Of a stretch of DNA of 64,000 nucleotides, positions 63,924 through 64,000 are shown piece by piece. The notes beneath the pieces are model-generated. The model was not told the DNA's origin and did not search any database. It saw only the letters and a list, made by a program, of their open reading frames with translations. The stretch lies in contig NZ_CP096255.1 in NCBI RefSeq assembly GCF_011516635.5, positions 6,818,501 to 6,882,500 on the forward strand, given 5' to 3'. Within the stretch, counting starts at the first letter, position 1. Each line of letters opens with the position of its first letter. The translations under genes and the position numbers were made by a program. The DNA comes from Bradyrhizobium barranii subsp. apii. GTDB lineage: Bacteria; Pseudomonadota; Alphaproteobacteria; Rhizobiales; Xanthobacteraceae.

Positions 63924-64000
63924 ATGAGCAGACCGTCTTCATTTTCGCTGCGCGGGCGTAAGGCAATCGTCGCCATCAAGGACGAACGCGACGCAACCAT
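63924..64000 (+). CDS. AmiR-like antiterminator, start only
   Basis: The frame begins with ATG overlapping the amiC-like stop (ATGA) and reads MSRPSSFSLRGRKAIVAIKD before the window ends. Position directly after amiC and the translational coupling make an AmiR-type response regulator with an ANTAR domain the likely identity. The ANTAR domain itself is outside the window, so this rests on context. Its expression may be affected by polar effects of the IS256 insertion. Confidence 0.55.
   Translation, partial: MSRPSSFSLRGRKAIVAIKDERDAT

Larger units (their letters stand above)
61314..63927 (+). pseudogene. amiC: AmiC-like amide sensor, split by an IS256 element
   Basis: The left part (61314-61702) starts MTKPSVPVGIICSQSGPYQA, and the right part (63141-63927) continues YVLDNLSREIFCVGSNYVWT to PHLRVVK. 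Removing the insert and one copy of the direct repeat joins them in frame to about 391 residues, the normal AmiC length. AmiC binds amides and holds the antiterminator AmiR inactive until an inducer arrives. With the insertion a 137-residue fragment with a foreign end is made at most. The downstream amiR-like gene overlaps its stop codon. Confidence 0.9.

Overview
The window reads as chromosome of a Bradyrhizobium-type alphaproteobacterium. Signs of this are the high GC content, a direct-repeat SOS box (GTTC-N7-GTTC) in front of recA, DUF6894-type small proteins, palindromic intergenic repeats typical of this lineage, and several amide/sugar ABC transporters. There are no rRNA, tRNA or CRISPR loci. 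The genus is an inference from these features.

Layout. 1-4.8 kb: glycine cleavage operon gcvT-gcvH-gcvP behind a tandem glycine riboswitch. 5-7.2 kb: a DUF1835-type gene and recA. 7.3-26 kb: an accessory region full of insertion sequences (an IS5/IS427-group element split by an IS21 element, an IS1380 element, an IS66 element with a passenger gene), very small genes, recurrent hairpins and recurrent promoter-proximal repeats. Three paralogous 65-68-residue proteins, three copies of a hairpin-containing RNA-like unit, and palindrome/iteron blocks alternate here in a modular way. A tandem pair of terminator-ended small RNA candidates lies at 24.1-24.4 kb. 26-35.5 kb: ordinary chromosomal genes (small secreted proteins, hotdog thioesterase, HdeA-like chaperone, PilZ protein, PQQ dehydrogenase, YeeE/YedE pair, acetyltransferase, DsbA-like oxidoreductase, XRE regulator).

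35.7-50.2 kb is a catabolic island that looks dedicated to deoxyribose or a related pentose. It holds a CUT1 ABC transporter, a ribokinase-like kinase, an RbsD/FucU mutarotase, a two-part aldehyde dehydrogenase, deoxyribose-phosphate aldolase, a DeoR-type regulator and a second, RbsABC-type transporter. Two of its genes (the CUT1 ATPase and the aldehyde dehydrogenase) each carry an apparent single-base frameshift.

51-64 kb is an amide/formamide utilisation operon on the minus strand: amidase, acetamidase/formamidase, and a branched-chain-type ABC transporter with binding protein, two permeases and two ATPases. At its distal end an SDR gene and a second amidase are fused by a deletion. Its divergent regulatory genes are an amiC-like amide sensor and an amiR-like antiterminator, the latter cut by the window edge. 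The amiC gene is split by an IS256-family element, and a complete IS5/IS427-group copy sits in the shared control region. A leader terminator upstream of the amidase fits AmiR-type antitermination, so this regulatory circuit is probably altered here.
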